Shown: positions 1 through 10,230 of the stretch, one piece after another
How the letters are laid out: every line of letters starts with the position of its first letter
Position numbering within the stretch: position 1 is the first letter of the stretch
From: Lineus longissimus
Lineage: Eukaryota; Nemertea; Pilidiophora; Heteronemertea; Lineidae
NCBI RefSeq assembly: GCF_910592395.1
Contig: NC_088316.1
Location: forward strand, 15,996,001-16,060,000
Reading direction: 5' to 3'
DNA: 64,000 bases
Program-made: the position numbers and the translations under genes
The notes under the pieces: model-generated
The model's input: only the letters and a program-made list of their open reading frames with translations
Databases searched by the model: none
Told to the model about the DNA's origin: nothing

Positions 1-57
1 ATGCGCAGGACATTACGTTTTCTCTGCAAGGTCTCTTGCAAAGTGTCATCATTCCAG

Positions 58-575
58 GTGAAGGTGTTCTACGCATGACCATCGAAGACGCCCCTGAATT
101 AGAAACACTCGGAAACATGTCGCAGTTGGTTATTGGGGCGATTTTGCCTTTCGTCATCATTGTCTTTTGTAACGTTTGGATCATCATCGTACTACGCAAA
201 GCATCCACCAAAAGCGGGAAAATGGGCGTAAGCGCTGAGGGACAAAAGACGCGGGAGAAGGAGACAATGTACTTGACCAGAATGTTAATCCTTGTCAGTA
301 TTGCATACATCGTGACGTCAATTCCGTATAGGTTATATGACGTCATCATAGGACTACCAGACGTCTCATCTCATTACAAGATGAACGAAGAATACTGGAA
401 ACTAAGATTTTATTGTCAACATTTAGTTATATCAGAGTTTTGGGGGTTTAATTATGGCATCAACTTTTACTTGTACTGCTTAGGAGGTGGTCAAAAGTAT
501 AGAAATGACGTCAAAGAGAGATTGGGAAGGGTATTTCCTTGTTGCGTCAGTCGTTCCAGTGAAAAACAACCCTAG
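58..575 (+). CDS. Class A GPCR, last exon only (TM5-TM7 and tail), 5' exons lie left of the window
   Basis: This is the terminal coding exon of a rhodopsin-class receptor, probably a neuropeptide receptor in the plasma membrane. The acceptor is the AG at 56-57 and the stop is 573-575. TM5 (ending FVIIVFCNVWIIIVL), a charged third intracellular loop, TM6 (LTRMLILVSIAYIVTSIPYR) and a TM7 of the form GINFYLYC are visible. TM7 therefore has N-F-x-x-Y instead of the usual N-P-x-x-Y. The exon begins in the same phase, and with nearly the same protein sequence, as exon 3 of the next gene, so the two are tandem paralogues. The ligand cannot be inferred. The class A assignment is firm. Confidence 0.8.
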
Positions 576-1094
576 GTTTGGCCCGGTGATCTTTTAGACC
601 TCCCCGATAGGTGCGTCAGGCATTACTAGCCTGTGAATATTCTTCATGTTTTGAGGATGGGTCGCTTCCTCTGAAAGCCAGTCATTGGCCAATATCTTTA
701 GGTCTGTGTTTGTGGTATTTTCGCACGCCTGTGACTGCATGGTGAAATAGAAATCTGTGTCAGCGGAGAGATTATTAATATCTTTCCATCTGCTTTCAAA
801 TGGAGAATACGTCCTCCACTGACTGCGCGGAGGTTATACGCACTGTGGTTTGTAGGGACATATTCTTTATCCCATGATTGCGAACGCAACAGTTTCAAAC
901 GTGCAAGCGTAATTATTTGATCATATTTCCCGGATATTTAAACATAGTAGGCAGCTTCAACACGTTTGCAATAAAAACGTCAAATCTAGCAGAGCTGCAC
1001 TCATAATTGCAGTTTTTTTCGAAATAATCGTCGTCGTCGTCGGCGTACGTGTCTGTGGCAAGAGATCCGACGCCTACAAAATCGCAGGCTCTAA
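576..1094. other. Intergenic spacer between the two tandem receptors
   Basis: About 0.5 kb holding the 3' flank of the first receptor and the promoter or 5' UTR of the second. No coding signal or clear TATA element is seen; a short GTC-rich run lies near 1030-1040. Confidence 0.5.
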
Positions 1095-2514
1095 ATGGCG
1101 GAGCAAACTGATGTGGTTGCGGTCTCATCAGGGATCGCAGCGCCCGTTGTTGACCACGATGTGCTGGTTCTTCGTGTCGTATACCAAATCTTCACGAAGT
1201 ACTCGTGGATCGTCATCATAGCTGCCGGGCTTTTCGGAAACGTGATGTCCGTCATCATTACTCTACAAAAGGACAACAGGAGGATTTCTACTTGTAACTA
1301 CATGACTGCCCTCGCCATTGCCGATTCTGGTGTCTTGGTGGTGGAGCTTGTGTGGGGAATATTTCTGCACATCTGGGACACGAACCCGCCAACTGAGTTC
1401 GACATGCAGTAAGTATAATCAGAATAATTTTTCGAAGTGACGAATCGTCAAAGGTTCAGCTGCTCATCCAATTGTCGAAAAAGAAATTGGCGCTTCGACA
1501 GAACATCGACAGTTTCACAAAGAGTTGCCGTTATCTCAATATTTCAGATTGATGTGGTATCTTGCGTATGTTTTCGCCATTGCCTCTGGATTCTATCTCG
1601 CCGAGATGACAGTGGACAGACTGATAGTGGTCAGGTTCCCGATGTCCGCCCCGGCGCACTGCACAACTCACCGCGCCCTTATAACAATCGTGGCGACATT
1701 CGTTGTAATCAGTGGTCTGAATCTGTACATAATGTATGTATACAAATATGTGGAAGATGAGGACACAGGTAAGAGTGCCGCACAGATTCACCAAAAATGA
1801 CAGAATCAGTTTCAACCCGTTTTGTATTCCAGCAAAAAAATGTCTCCTCGGCTAACGTCTTGTCTCGGTATATCGTTGTCGATTGTTCCCCACAATACAG
1901 TCATGCGATTGGGACATCAACCACAACTATATACGTTCTTCCAAAAACTGTGTATACTTAACCTTTCAATGTGCTAACCACAGCTCGTTTTCTTTTACGA
2001 TCCAGGGCAAGGTATTCTGCGCATGACGGTAGAAGACGCCCCTGAATTGGAATCTCTTGGTAATTCAGCGCAGCTAGCTATCGGGACGATTCTACCTTTT
2101 GTGATAATTGTCTTTTGTAACCTGTGGATTTTCATTGTGCTGCACAGGGCATCAAAAGAAAGAGAGCGAATGGGTGTCAGCAAGGAGGGGCAGGAAACGC
2201 GGGCGAAGGAGACAACCTACTTGACGCGAATGTTAATCCTCGTTAGTATCGCCTACGTCATGACGTCAATTCCGTTCAGGATGTATGACGTCATCATCGG
2301 TATCCCAGAGGTCAAGGCTATATATACTGAGAATATGAAAACGGATGAGTACTGGAGCCTGCGGTATTATTGTCAGCATTTCATCATGTTGAATATCTGG
2401 GAGATGAATTTCGGGATCAACTTCTACCTTTATTGTGTTGGCGGCGGCAAGAAGTACAGGAATGATGTCAAGGAGAGATTGGGGAATATGTTATTTTGTT
2501 TTCAGGCTAAGTAG
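1095..2514 (+). CDS. Class A GPCR (neuropeptide-receptor-like), complete, 3 coding exons
   Basis: Coding exons are 1095-1408, 1548-1768 and 2006-2514, giving 347 residues in frame across both junctions (phases 2 and 1). TM1 carries the class A Gly-Asn (GLFGNVMSVI). TM2 carries ALAIADSGVLVVE, with the usual sodium-site Asp. TM3 ends TVDRLIVVRFP, so the DRY motif reads D-R-L. TM7 is GINFYLYC, without the NPxxY proline. The tail is short (KKYRNDVKERLG). The start is the first ATG of the TM1 exon; no signal peptide is seen, which is normal for this class. It is a tandem paralogue of the receptor just upstream, and the last exons are closely similar. It is expected to signal through G proteins at the cell surface; ligand unknown. 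Confidence 0.85.
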
Positions 2515-3393
2515 ACTGATGAAGGACTGGCAAGAATGCAAAATACCATATCTTGAGGCATGTGGTCAATAATGCGCCTAATTACCACATTAATTATACA
2601 ATGTATACATCGTCTTATTCAGCCTTATTGTATTCTGATAGATGTATCCCGATATAGCGTTGTCCACAGGCATACCTGTTGATACAATGATACTTTTAGA
2701 CAATTATTGCCTCAAGTCAGATGCCTGTGGAACGTCTAGTGAAATTTCAAAACGCGGCCGCGTGAAACGTTTATTTGAAGACCTTTCCTGAGGCGGTTTA
2801 GGATACCATATTACGAGAAAAGAGTCACGTATGAGTCGGCGTGCACTGTTTCAGAAATGGAAAAACCTCCAAATTGACTCCAACCCAATTCATCTCTTTC
2901 ACCACATCGACTTTATGCTGTTCAAATGTGTTCCAAATCTCGACCCTAGAGGGCTCTCTCGCAGGTTTTTTACCGCGAAGACGCTCCCTAGATTTTGATT
3001 GGTTCCGATAGACCGTCATAACTTGAAGATACTGGTGATAAGATCAGCATTGACTAAAAACGACACAGAACAGCTTTAATGAACTATATGTATCATTATT
3101 TTCCACCATTGATCATGCTAACAAAAACACTCCAGTTTCACTGGCCTGAGACCGGTTGACAAATTACTGCGTGCGAAATAGAGAAATGTCAAGCCGGAAC
3201 ATGACGTCATGACCACATGCGCACCACAGGACAACATTCAAATTGAACATGTTGCGGGAATGGTCTTGCTTAGATTGAACGTAAAATTTCGTATTTCGTA
3301 TTTTCGGTGGACTGTTTTTATTGAGGTATATAGATTTTTCGAGCAGTAGAGGGCAAAAGAGACAGTCTGAAACGGATTTGCGCTCCGTGTTTT
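2515..3393. other. Convergent intergenic region between GPCR and SLC6 genes
   Basis: This holds the 3' flank of the + strand receptor and the 3' UTR of the - strand transporter. The reverse-strand AATAAA is at 3317-3322, about 70 bases beyond the transporter stop. No credible gene is seen. Confidence 0.5.
3317..3322 (-). terminator. Poly(A) signal of the SLC6 transporter gene
   Basis: A reverse-strand AATAAA lies 72-77 bases downstream of the stop codon, a typical position for a short 3' UTR. Confidence 0.5.
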
Positions 3394-6300
3394 TTATGCC
3401 ACGTTGTCCTTCTTAAGTTTTGTCAAAGCGGTTCCGTCCTCTGCACTGATCTCAGGTCGAACCATTGCCCTCCGTGGCCCACGCAGAGAGGCGATATACT
3501 GCTCCCTGTACGCTGGTAATACTGGGCCCCACTCTGGTGCAGGCTTGACAGAGTATTTGAGTCTCTGAAAAGACAAAGATAAATGTGGGGAGAAGCATAG
3601 CAGGACGCTTTCCTTGAACTAGTATTAAACTAGGGGTTCAACCCCGGCGAATGGGATTTCGCGACGTACCCCACGACGTCATCGATTGAGCATACTCAGT
3701 AGAAGATCCAATGCACATCATGGATATTCCCGACTGCTTCACGTCGGGAAATTACGGGGAAGTATATTTGACTCGTCAGCTTTAAGATTACATGTACTTG
3801 TTGTGAAGTCTGTCAAAATGCGAAAAGGCAACTAACGTCAATAAAGCTTCCTTTTCCACTTGCTAAGATAGTTATCATGAAGATTGGTATAGGCATGAGG
3901 GAGGATAGGGCAAACAACCAGCCGACTCCAACAGCCCACTTGGGGTAGACGTAACCACCATAGGTCACCGGTGCATGCATAATGACACTGAAAAGGAACA
4001 CAAACTGGAAAAAAAGAGAAGAAAAATGAGGTATCCACGATTTATTTCAATATTACGGTTAAAGAAACGATAGACTGTACCATGGGTTGTACCAAGAGTT
4101 AATAAAGGCTACTTATCAATTCTTGATTGTATACCCACAATAGTCGCTGCTGGTGTGATACCTCCCCAGATGATTTTCCAGATGTGGTGAGGCTGATGAC
4201 CAATCATCAGTTCAATGTCTTTCATGAATCGATTGATACCTACAGAAGATAAAAAAAACATAATACATGTAGATTTAAATGTCACGCATTTTTTCAGAAG
4301 AATACCAATCATGTTCCAAAGAATGTACCAGCAGAGAAGAAACGGAAACAATAACTTCCGCGTGGCTAGAGGACATAAAAGTCTTCTTAGTTTAATGATC
4401 GAGGCCATTTGCAAGTAATGGCGGCCAATTCAATCAGGGACAAAACATCGTCATTAATAAATAAAATTCCGGTAATGCGCGGGGAGGATGGGTATAGAGC
4501 ATGCATTCGACGTCTCGGATCTGAACCTACCGTAAATCCAGGAGATGACCATGAGTTCCGTGAAGAATATGATCATGATAGAGAAGCTGGCGCTGTACCA
4601 GTCCATCAAGTTGAGCACATAGACACCTCCCTGGAAGGAGAGGGTGTGTGGTCATCAAACATCCAAGCAAACATGCTGCACAAAATATCTAGACACAATG
4701 TTCGACCAACGTGTACCACACTCGAAATAAAGGTTTTTGAGCTTTTGAAAACCGAAACAAATGTGCACCCGGTAGAGGATTTTAAGCGAAATAAAAAACC
4801 GTCTACGGAATCTCTAAAGCCATTAGTTTTTTCCATTTTACCGAAAACCTCTATACCGGGGTGCGTATTATTGTTGACAGAAAAACCATTTATTTGGCCA
4901 GGAAACTTTTGATATATAAAGGGCCGCTTTGGTTGGAATCGGTGAGTATCATACATTGAAGAGCGCAATTGTCGATACGGGACTAGCCACGTTTCACCCA
5001 ACGCTGTCGACGGGTCTTGAAAGAAGTGGCAAGACCCGTATTTTACTGTTAGCGCTAACTCAAAATGGGTTACGTACTTCATGTGATAAGGTACCCGGTA
5101 CACAGTCAACGAACCTGCATGATACAAGGAATACCAAAGAGGAAGAGGACAAAGCACACCAGAGCACCGATCAACATCTTCTTAGCTCGGCTGAGGTGTC
5201 CGGGGTAGTAGTCGATGATCGTGCTTATAACTGTTTCTATGCCGCCAAACTGAAATAGCGAGACACATGTATGTTGGAATTTACTATGGGATGATTTCCG
5301 AGGACCCTAAATGTCACGTCGCGGCAAATAGCGCATCCTGAGATTCTACAGCTTTTTTTGAAAGTTCATGAACAGGATATATGGGCCGAGAGAATGCCTT
5401 TTATCGTCGCCTTGTTTTAGAAACCAAGCAATCTTCATACATCCGTTACCCACGGAGGACAGCCAAAGTGCGCAATATCGAGAAGGAACGCCGGGTATGT
5501 ACGCGATTCTACTCGGATGCAGCGCACATCACCTGTTCTCCCTTTTATTCACCTGGCTATCCAAACCCACTGTGAACAGCATGAGGAAGAAGAGAACAGA
5601 CCAGACTGGTCCTCCTGGAAGTCTGGCCAGGGCGGCAGGATACACCACGAAGATCAAACCAGGACCTGCAAGTGGAATGCGTTATGCACATTATTGTATA
5701 TCAATGACAAAATATACAACAGTTTGCACCAGGAAAGCTACTATGATCAATGGAGAAAAGCTGGACGTATGGCCTTACCTTGAGCGACGACATTATCCAC
5801 GTCGGCACCAGTTTCGTGAGCCATGAATCCAATGATGGAGAAAGCGACGAAACCTGACAGGATACTAAACGCACTTCCAAGACTGGAGATAACAACCGCG
5901 TCCCTGTAACGACAAAACGTATCGTGATATTTGCTTGATGCAGTTCCATGCAGTTGATTTTCTGTAATCCAATTCGGCCACTTTGCAAACAAAGCAACAT
6001 TGCAATAAATGTAGGCTTTTAGTGTCAACTCTAGATGATGTTTTGGCTCATATCGCCTATCGATTGAAGGATCCAAATCTGGGGGGAGTGGCCCGAGGAG
6101 TGCATGTGCGTGTGTGTGGGAGGGGGAGGGGGGTCGGTCATATTTAGCGGGCGTTTTTAACGGTTTTCATCGGTGCCCATCTTGCGGAGGATTTCAAAAC
6201 ATTATACCTGTAACAGTTATTATGAAACTTGTTGTAGCTGGCCATGGTTATGAGACCACCCCATCCAGCACCGGTTGAGTAGAAAATCTGCATAGCAGCA

Positions 6301-9291
6301 TCACCCCAAACCTGAAATCCAAACCAGTAAAAAAATGGTGTCAAACGTCAATGTAAACATAGGAGTAAGCCACACCCGTATCTTGCGGGAGTGTTTTGGA
6401 GATGTTATAATAAGGATACAATCAAGTAAGCCAACCTAAGCCAAAGACAAAGGGAATACAGAGTGCGAAGAACAACTTATCGCTGAAGGAAAATAAAGAA
6501 GACCGCACTGACGGCAAGAGATTTATGCGAAAGGCCCGGTAATACTAAAGATACCAGAACAAAAGGAAAACACAAAAGGAACATGTAATACAACCCTCAT
6601 CCTTAGAATATAATGAGGTTTTTTCACTCCTTCGTCATTGAAATATCGAGTGGCGGGATATATTGAAAACGACTGGTAATACCAGGATGTACAACCTTAA
6701 GTAACCAGCCTAAAGGCTTTATGTTGGTTACTCTAAGGTACAACCATAGGCCCTATTACACTTACCTTAAAACTGAGTAACTTGTCCCACTGCGGAATGA
6801 TGAAGTATTTGATTCCTTCTATTGCACCCGGCAGCGTCACCCCTCGAAAGAGCATGATCAACTGGACAGCAAAGGGAAATACTGCTGTTATGTAAACAAC
6901 CTTAAAATGAGAATATCATTAGAACTTCATCACATGATACTAATTATAACGGCCCCTCGATCAGATGGATGTCGCATCAAAAGTTGTCTTAGTTTATTTT
7001 GAAAAATGAATTTTGCAAATTATCATGCCGATGGACAACACATTCCCATGCCTCGTTCAGGGCTATAGAAGGCCTTCAGCCTGGACGAATCTTGATAAGG
7101 GATTGTCACGAGTGGTATCCAGGTGTTTTATACGACATGTACTTACTTTTCCTGAGGACTTAACGCCTTTTATTAGGCATAACCATGTGGCAACCCAGGC
7201 TGCAGCAAGACATATAAAAAGCTCCCATCGCATACCACCAATGTCATCGATGCCACCCGTCACCTGGAGCACATGTCGCCTAAAAGAGAACCGCGTCGGC
7301 GGGCTTATAGCTTAGTTATTGAAAGACTCTGATAATAAACACGTACATATATCATTTAACATCACCGGTTACAACATTTCCGGATATCGTTTAACATTGG
7401 TGAATATTCCCATTGAAAGAGTGACCCTGATATGGTCAAGAATCGATTAAAGGGAATCTATAGGCAGCAGCTAGATAGGCCCAATGCAAGATAGAGTGAC
7501 ACCAAGTCGCCAATAGGGGTCTCTCCCATCTCACAGTATAGACGTCAAAATGATTCCTGCTTGCCCGAAGAATATATTAGTTCTGAATCAAACATGACCC
7601 AGTGCCGTTATTATGCATTATAGTCACGTGAAGACGGTCAATTTAACCCCTCGCTCATGCCTATCATATTATGCGCAACTGCATGTGCCTCGTTTGACGG
7701 CAGCGCAGTTATGATTAGGAGGCACTTTAAGATAGAGTTCAGGATTTCGATCCTCCAGGACAATTACAATGTACTAACTGACATATAAGATTGCTTACTC
7801 CCAAAACTCTCCACTTGGGGACACTGTCTTCATTGGCAAAGGAATTGAAAGATCGGTCCCGTTATCATAAGCGGGGAGATCAAATGCAATGTCGGAAAGA
7901 TGAGCAAGTGTTCCATTGGTGGCATTCCTTCCTTCAGAGTCGAAGAGCCAAGTGTTATTCCGGTTCCTTACGACGCAAGCGTCGGTGTTCCAGGCGTTAT
8001 CACATGTTGTCCATGGCAAGGCAGTAGTGAAGGACTTCCCGAGGTAGAAAAGAGTCCAGGCGAGGATGACATTGAAATATATTCCAACAACCGCTGAGAT
8101 CACTACCATGCCGCAACCCACTCCTGTCAAGATTTAAAAAGTTGTTAACTCAGTTGAATTATAGGGAACGATATATGCTGAATCCCTGAATCAAAATCTT
8201 TTCTGCTATTGCATATTTTTTGGCCTTTATGTTGTCTCCTGGTTTTCAAAGGGAGGGTATAGGCAGGAGCCACTTATATTATAGGTTAGATTAAGTATTC
8301 ATATGAATACTTGGTTACCCGTACCCACCAATATAGGGGTTATCCTATCTCACAGTATATACACCGAGATTATTCACGATTTATATAAGGAATTTAATTC
8401 TCGCTGAATATATGCCTTATATGAGCATACTTTGACTCCCAGCTGTTGTTTATATCATTTTTTGTTGAAATAAATAATCCTGTATTTGCTGGTATACGTG
8501 GCTGGCAATCATTCATCTTTAACTTACTAAAGGTTTGCATTCTTCTGGAATAGGGAGTTTACACAAATCCCACGAAACACCAACGTGGACGCCTATCACA
8601 TTGTTCGACCTCATCACAACGACGCCGAAAAATATGATGAGCGGTCACGTTGACGTTTCGGGGGCTTTGCGAAAACTCCCTGCGTTACATTTTTATTGAG
8701 CTGTAGTCTTACCTTTTATTGACCCGTAGTCTTACCTTTGAACAAAGGACTGAGCCGCCATGCCTTGATGGGACTCAGGCTTGAAAATTGGCCGTAAGCT
8801 ACTTCAAGGAAGAACAGCGGAAATCCACATATTGCCAGGAAGAACAGATACGGGAAAAGAAAAGCACCTGAAAAAAGTTAAATGGTTGCATAGCCAGAGC
8901 CAGAGCCAGAGCCAGAGTCCTTCATTCACCATCATTGACCATTGGTATATTAAGGGCAATATTACCCACCTGTCGACGGCCCATTCACCTCCTATTCTAC
9001 ATAAATTACTCAATTTTGAATAAGCTAGGGGGTTTACCAAAAAATATGGTAGTTGGTTTTTTAATTGGAAGAAATCTTAGACATCCAGATTTTACCGGAG
9101 AAAGATACATAATTCTCCTTACCTCCACCATTCCGATAGCACAGGTAAGGGAACCTCCATATATTTCCAAGTCCCACAGCATAACCTAAACAAGAAAGAA
9201 AGAATTCCACCTTTCCAGACCAATTCCCTCTTTCCACATTCTCCTCGACTTCTTTGTCGTTCTTTTTTCGGCAGTCTGGGGGCCACACCAT
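3394..9291 (-). CDS. SLC6 Na+/Cl- dependent transporter, glycine-transporter-like (GlyT), 13 coding exons
   Basis: Exons in transcript order: 9123-9291, 8736-8867, 7799-8123, 7147-7279, 6766-6900, 6208-6311, 5779-5903, 5553-5665, 5115-5249, 4531-4630, 4139-4239, 3837-4004, 3394-3564. They sum to 636 codons plus stop, normal for SLC6. TM1 has [20 protein letters not shown], with Gly where monoamine carriers have Asp, so an amino-acid-type carrier. EL2 has the Cys pair ([14 protein letters not shown]) and several N-glycosylation sites. TM6 has [18 protein letters not shown] and TM8 GLDSQ (Asp410), a sodium-site feature. Overall it follows glycine transporters best. Odd points: the TM3 Tyr expected before NV is Phe117 (GIYFNV), and the exon 11 donor that keeps frame is GTGGGT. 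A further 5' exon is possible. It should import a small amino acid at the plasma membrane; substrate is inferred. Confidence 0.9.
7452..7545. repeat. Dispersed repeat copy in an SLC6 intron
   Basis: A stretch containing TATAGGCAGCAGC and CAATAGGGGTCTCTCCCATC resembles 8248-8362 in the next upstream intron (GTATAGGCAGGAGCC, then a similar CTCACAGTATA block). The match is partial and found by eye. Confidence 0.35.
8248..8362. repeat. Dispersed repeat copy in an SLC6 intron (second copy)
   Basis: Partner of 7452-7545. The short GGCAGGAGCC core also recurs reversed near 63777-63790, suggesting a low-copy dispersed family. Confidence 0.35.
8889..8917. repeat. Short CAGAGC microsatellite in SLC6 intron 1
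   Basis: About four tandem copies of the hexamer CCAGAG just upstream of the exon 2 acceptor, read on the transcript strand. Confidence 0.7.
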
Positions 9292-10230
9292 CTTTATAAC
9301 CTGATGCGAGAAATACGAACATTTGATCGACTAAAACTTGCCCTCAACAAAACCGCAATAAGGGTGACGAAATGGTCTTCAAAAGAAAACAAAAAAAGAT
9401 AGGCCTACCGTGTGTGTTTATATAGGGGCCTACTGTATCCGATCCGTGAAGTCAAATGTATGACACAACAATCAATGGGACACTCTGTCACATGCAGACT
9501 CAAGCATTACATTTGCTTTAAGCGCCACCCGTGCTGTCGAGATTGAGTGATTTAGCGATCTAAAAACATTGCGGGTCTCATAATTGAAGGCTGTTCACTA
9601 TTTCCATTGCGGGTCTCATAATTGAAGGGCAGAGACCTGTATTCATCCACGAGCTTATCAAAATGTCAAGTTGTGGTAAATACATGGCTGGGATGGACCA
9701 AAGTGGAATTAATTCTCAATCTGTGGTTGATTCTTAATCTACAGAGTCAGGCCATCACAGAAATATGCTTTTTGATAATATATTTAAGAAAATGTGGTCT
9801 CACTGGTCAGTTTAGAACTTGTACTTTGACAGGGCCATATCAATGCGCCAGTGACGTTTTGATGGATATGGTGTACGGAAATCTTTTTTTCTCAGGCAAT
9901 CGGTATTGGAATTTTTTAAAACTTTATTATGCTATTGGCAAAGGGTTCTTCTTGACACATATAAAATTTTGTGCAGATTGATTGGTCCAATGAGTACTTT
10001 TTTTACCAAAACCTATGCACAACAATGTACACGTAATGTACACATGTTTTAATAGAGGACTCTGGCCTGAAGGCTGTTCACTATTTCCCAATGGACATTT
10101 TCAACTGCAACACCGGCCGACGCAGAACTATTTTCAAAACGACAACCACAACAGGCACGAAGTCCGCGGTCGATATCGTCGCACGCCAGCTGACAAGGGG
10201 TGTTGTCTGACATGTCTGATGTTTCCTAGC
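9292..10230. other. Divergent intergenic region between SLC6 transporter and AGA
   Basis: The two genes start about 0.94 kb apart in opposite directions, so their promoters share this segment. It holds a 38-base-step direct duplication (CATTGCGGGTCTCATAATTG near 9567 and 9606) and a related GAAGGCTGTTCACTATTTCC at 9585 and 10069. No other gene is seen. The AGA frame stays open leftwards to 10015, which appears fortuitous. Confidence 0.45.

Noticed and set aside
4135-4239. Exon 11 of the SLC6 gene ending at the GTATAC donor
   Set aside because: It would shift the frame of exon 12; ending at ATT|GTGGGT (4139) keeps the frame and matches the family length at this loop.
4409-5258. Long open frames on + over the SLC6 gene
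   Set aside because: They are antisense to proven transporter exons and their introns.
10015-10230. N-terminal extension of AGA
   Set aside because: The frame is open upstream, but the downstream ATG gives a proper signal peptide and the extension lacks any family match.
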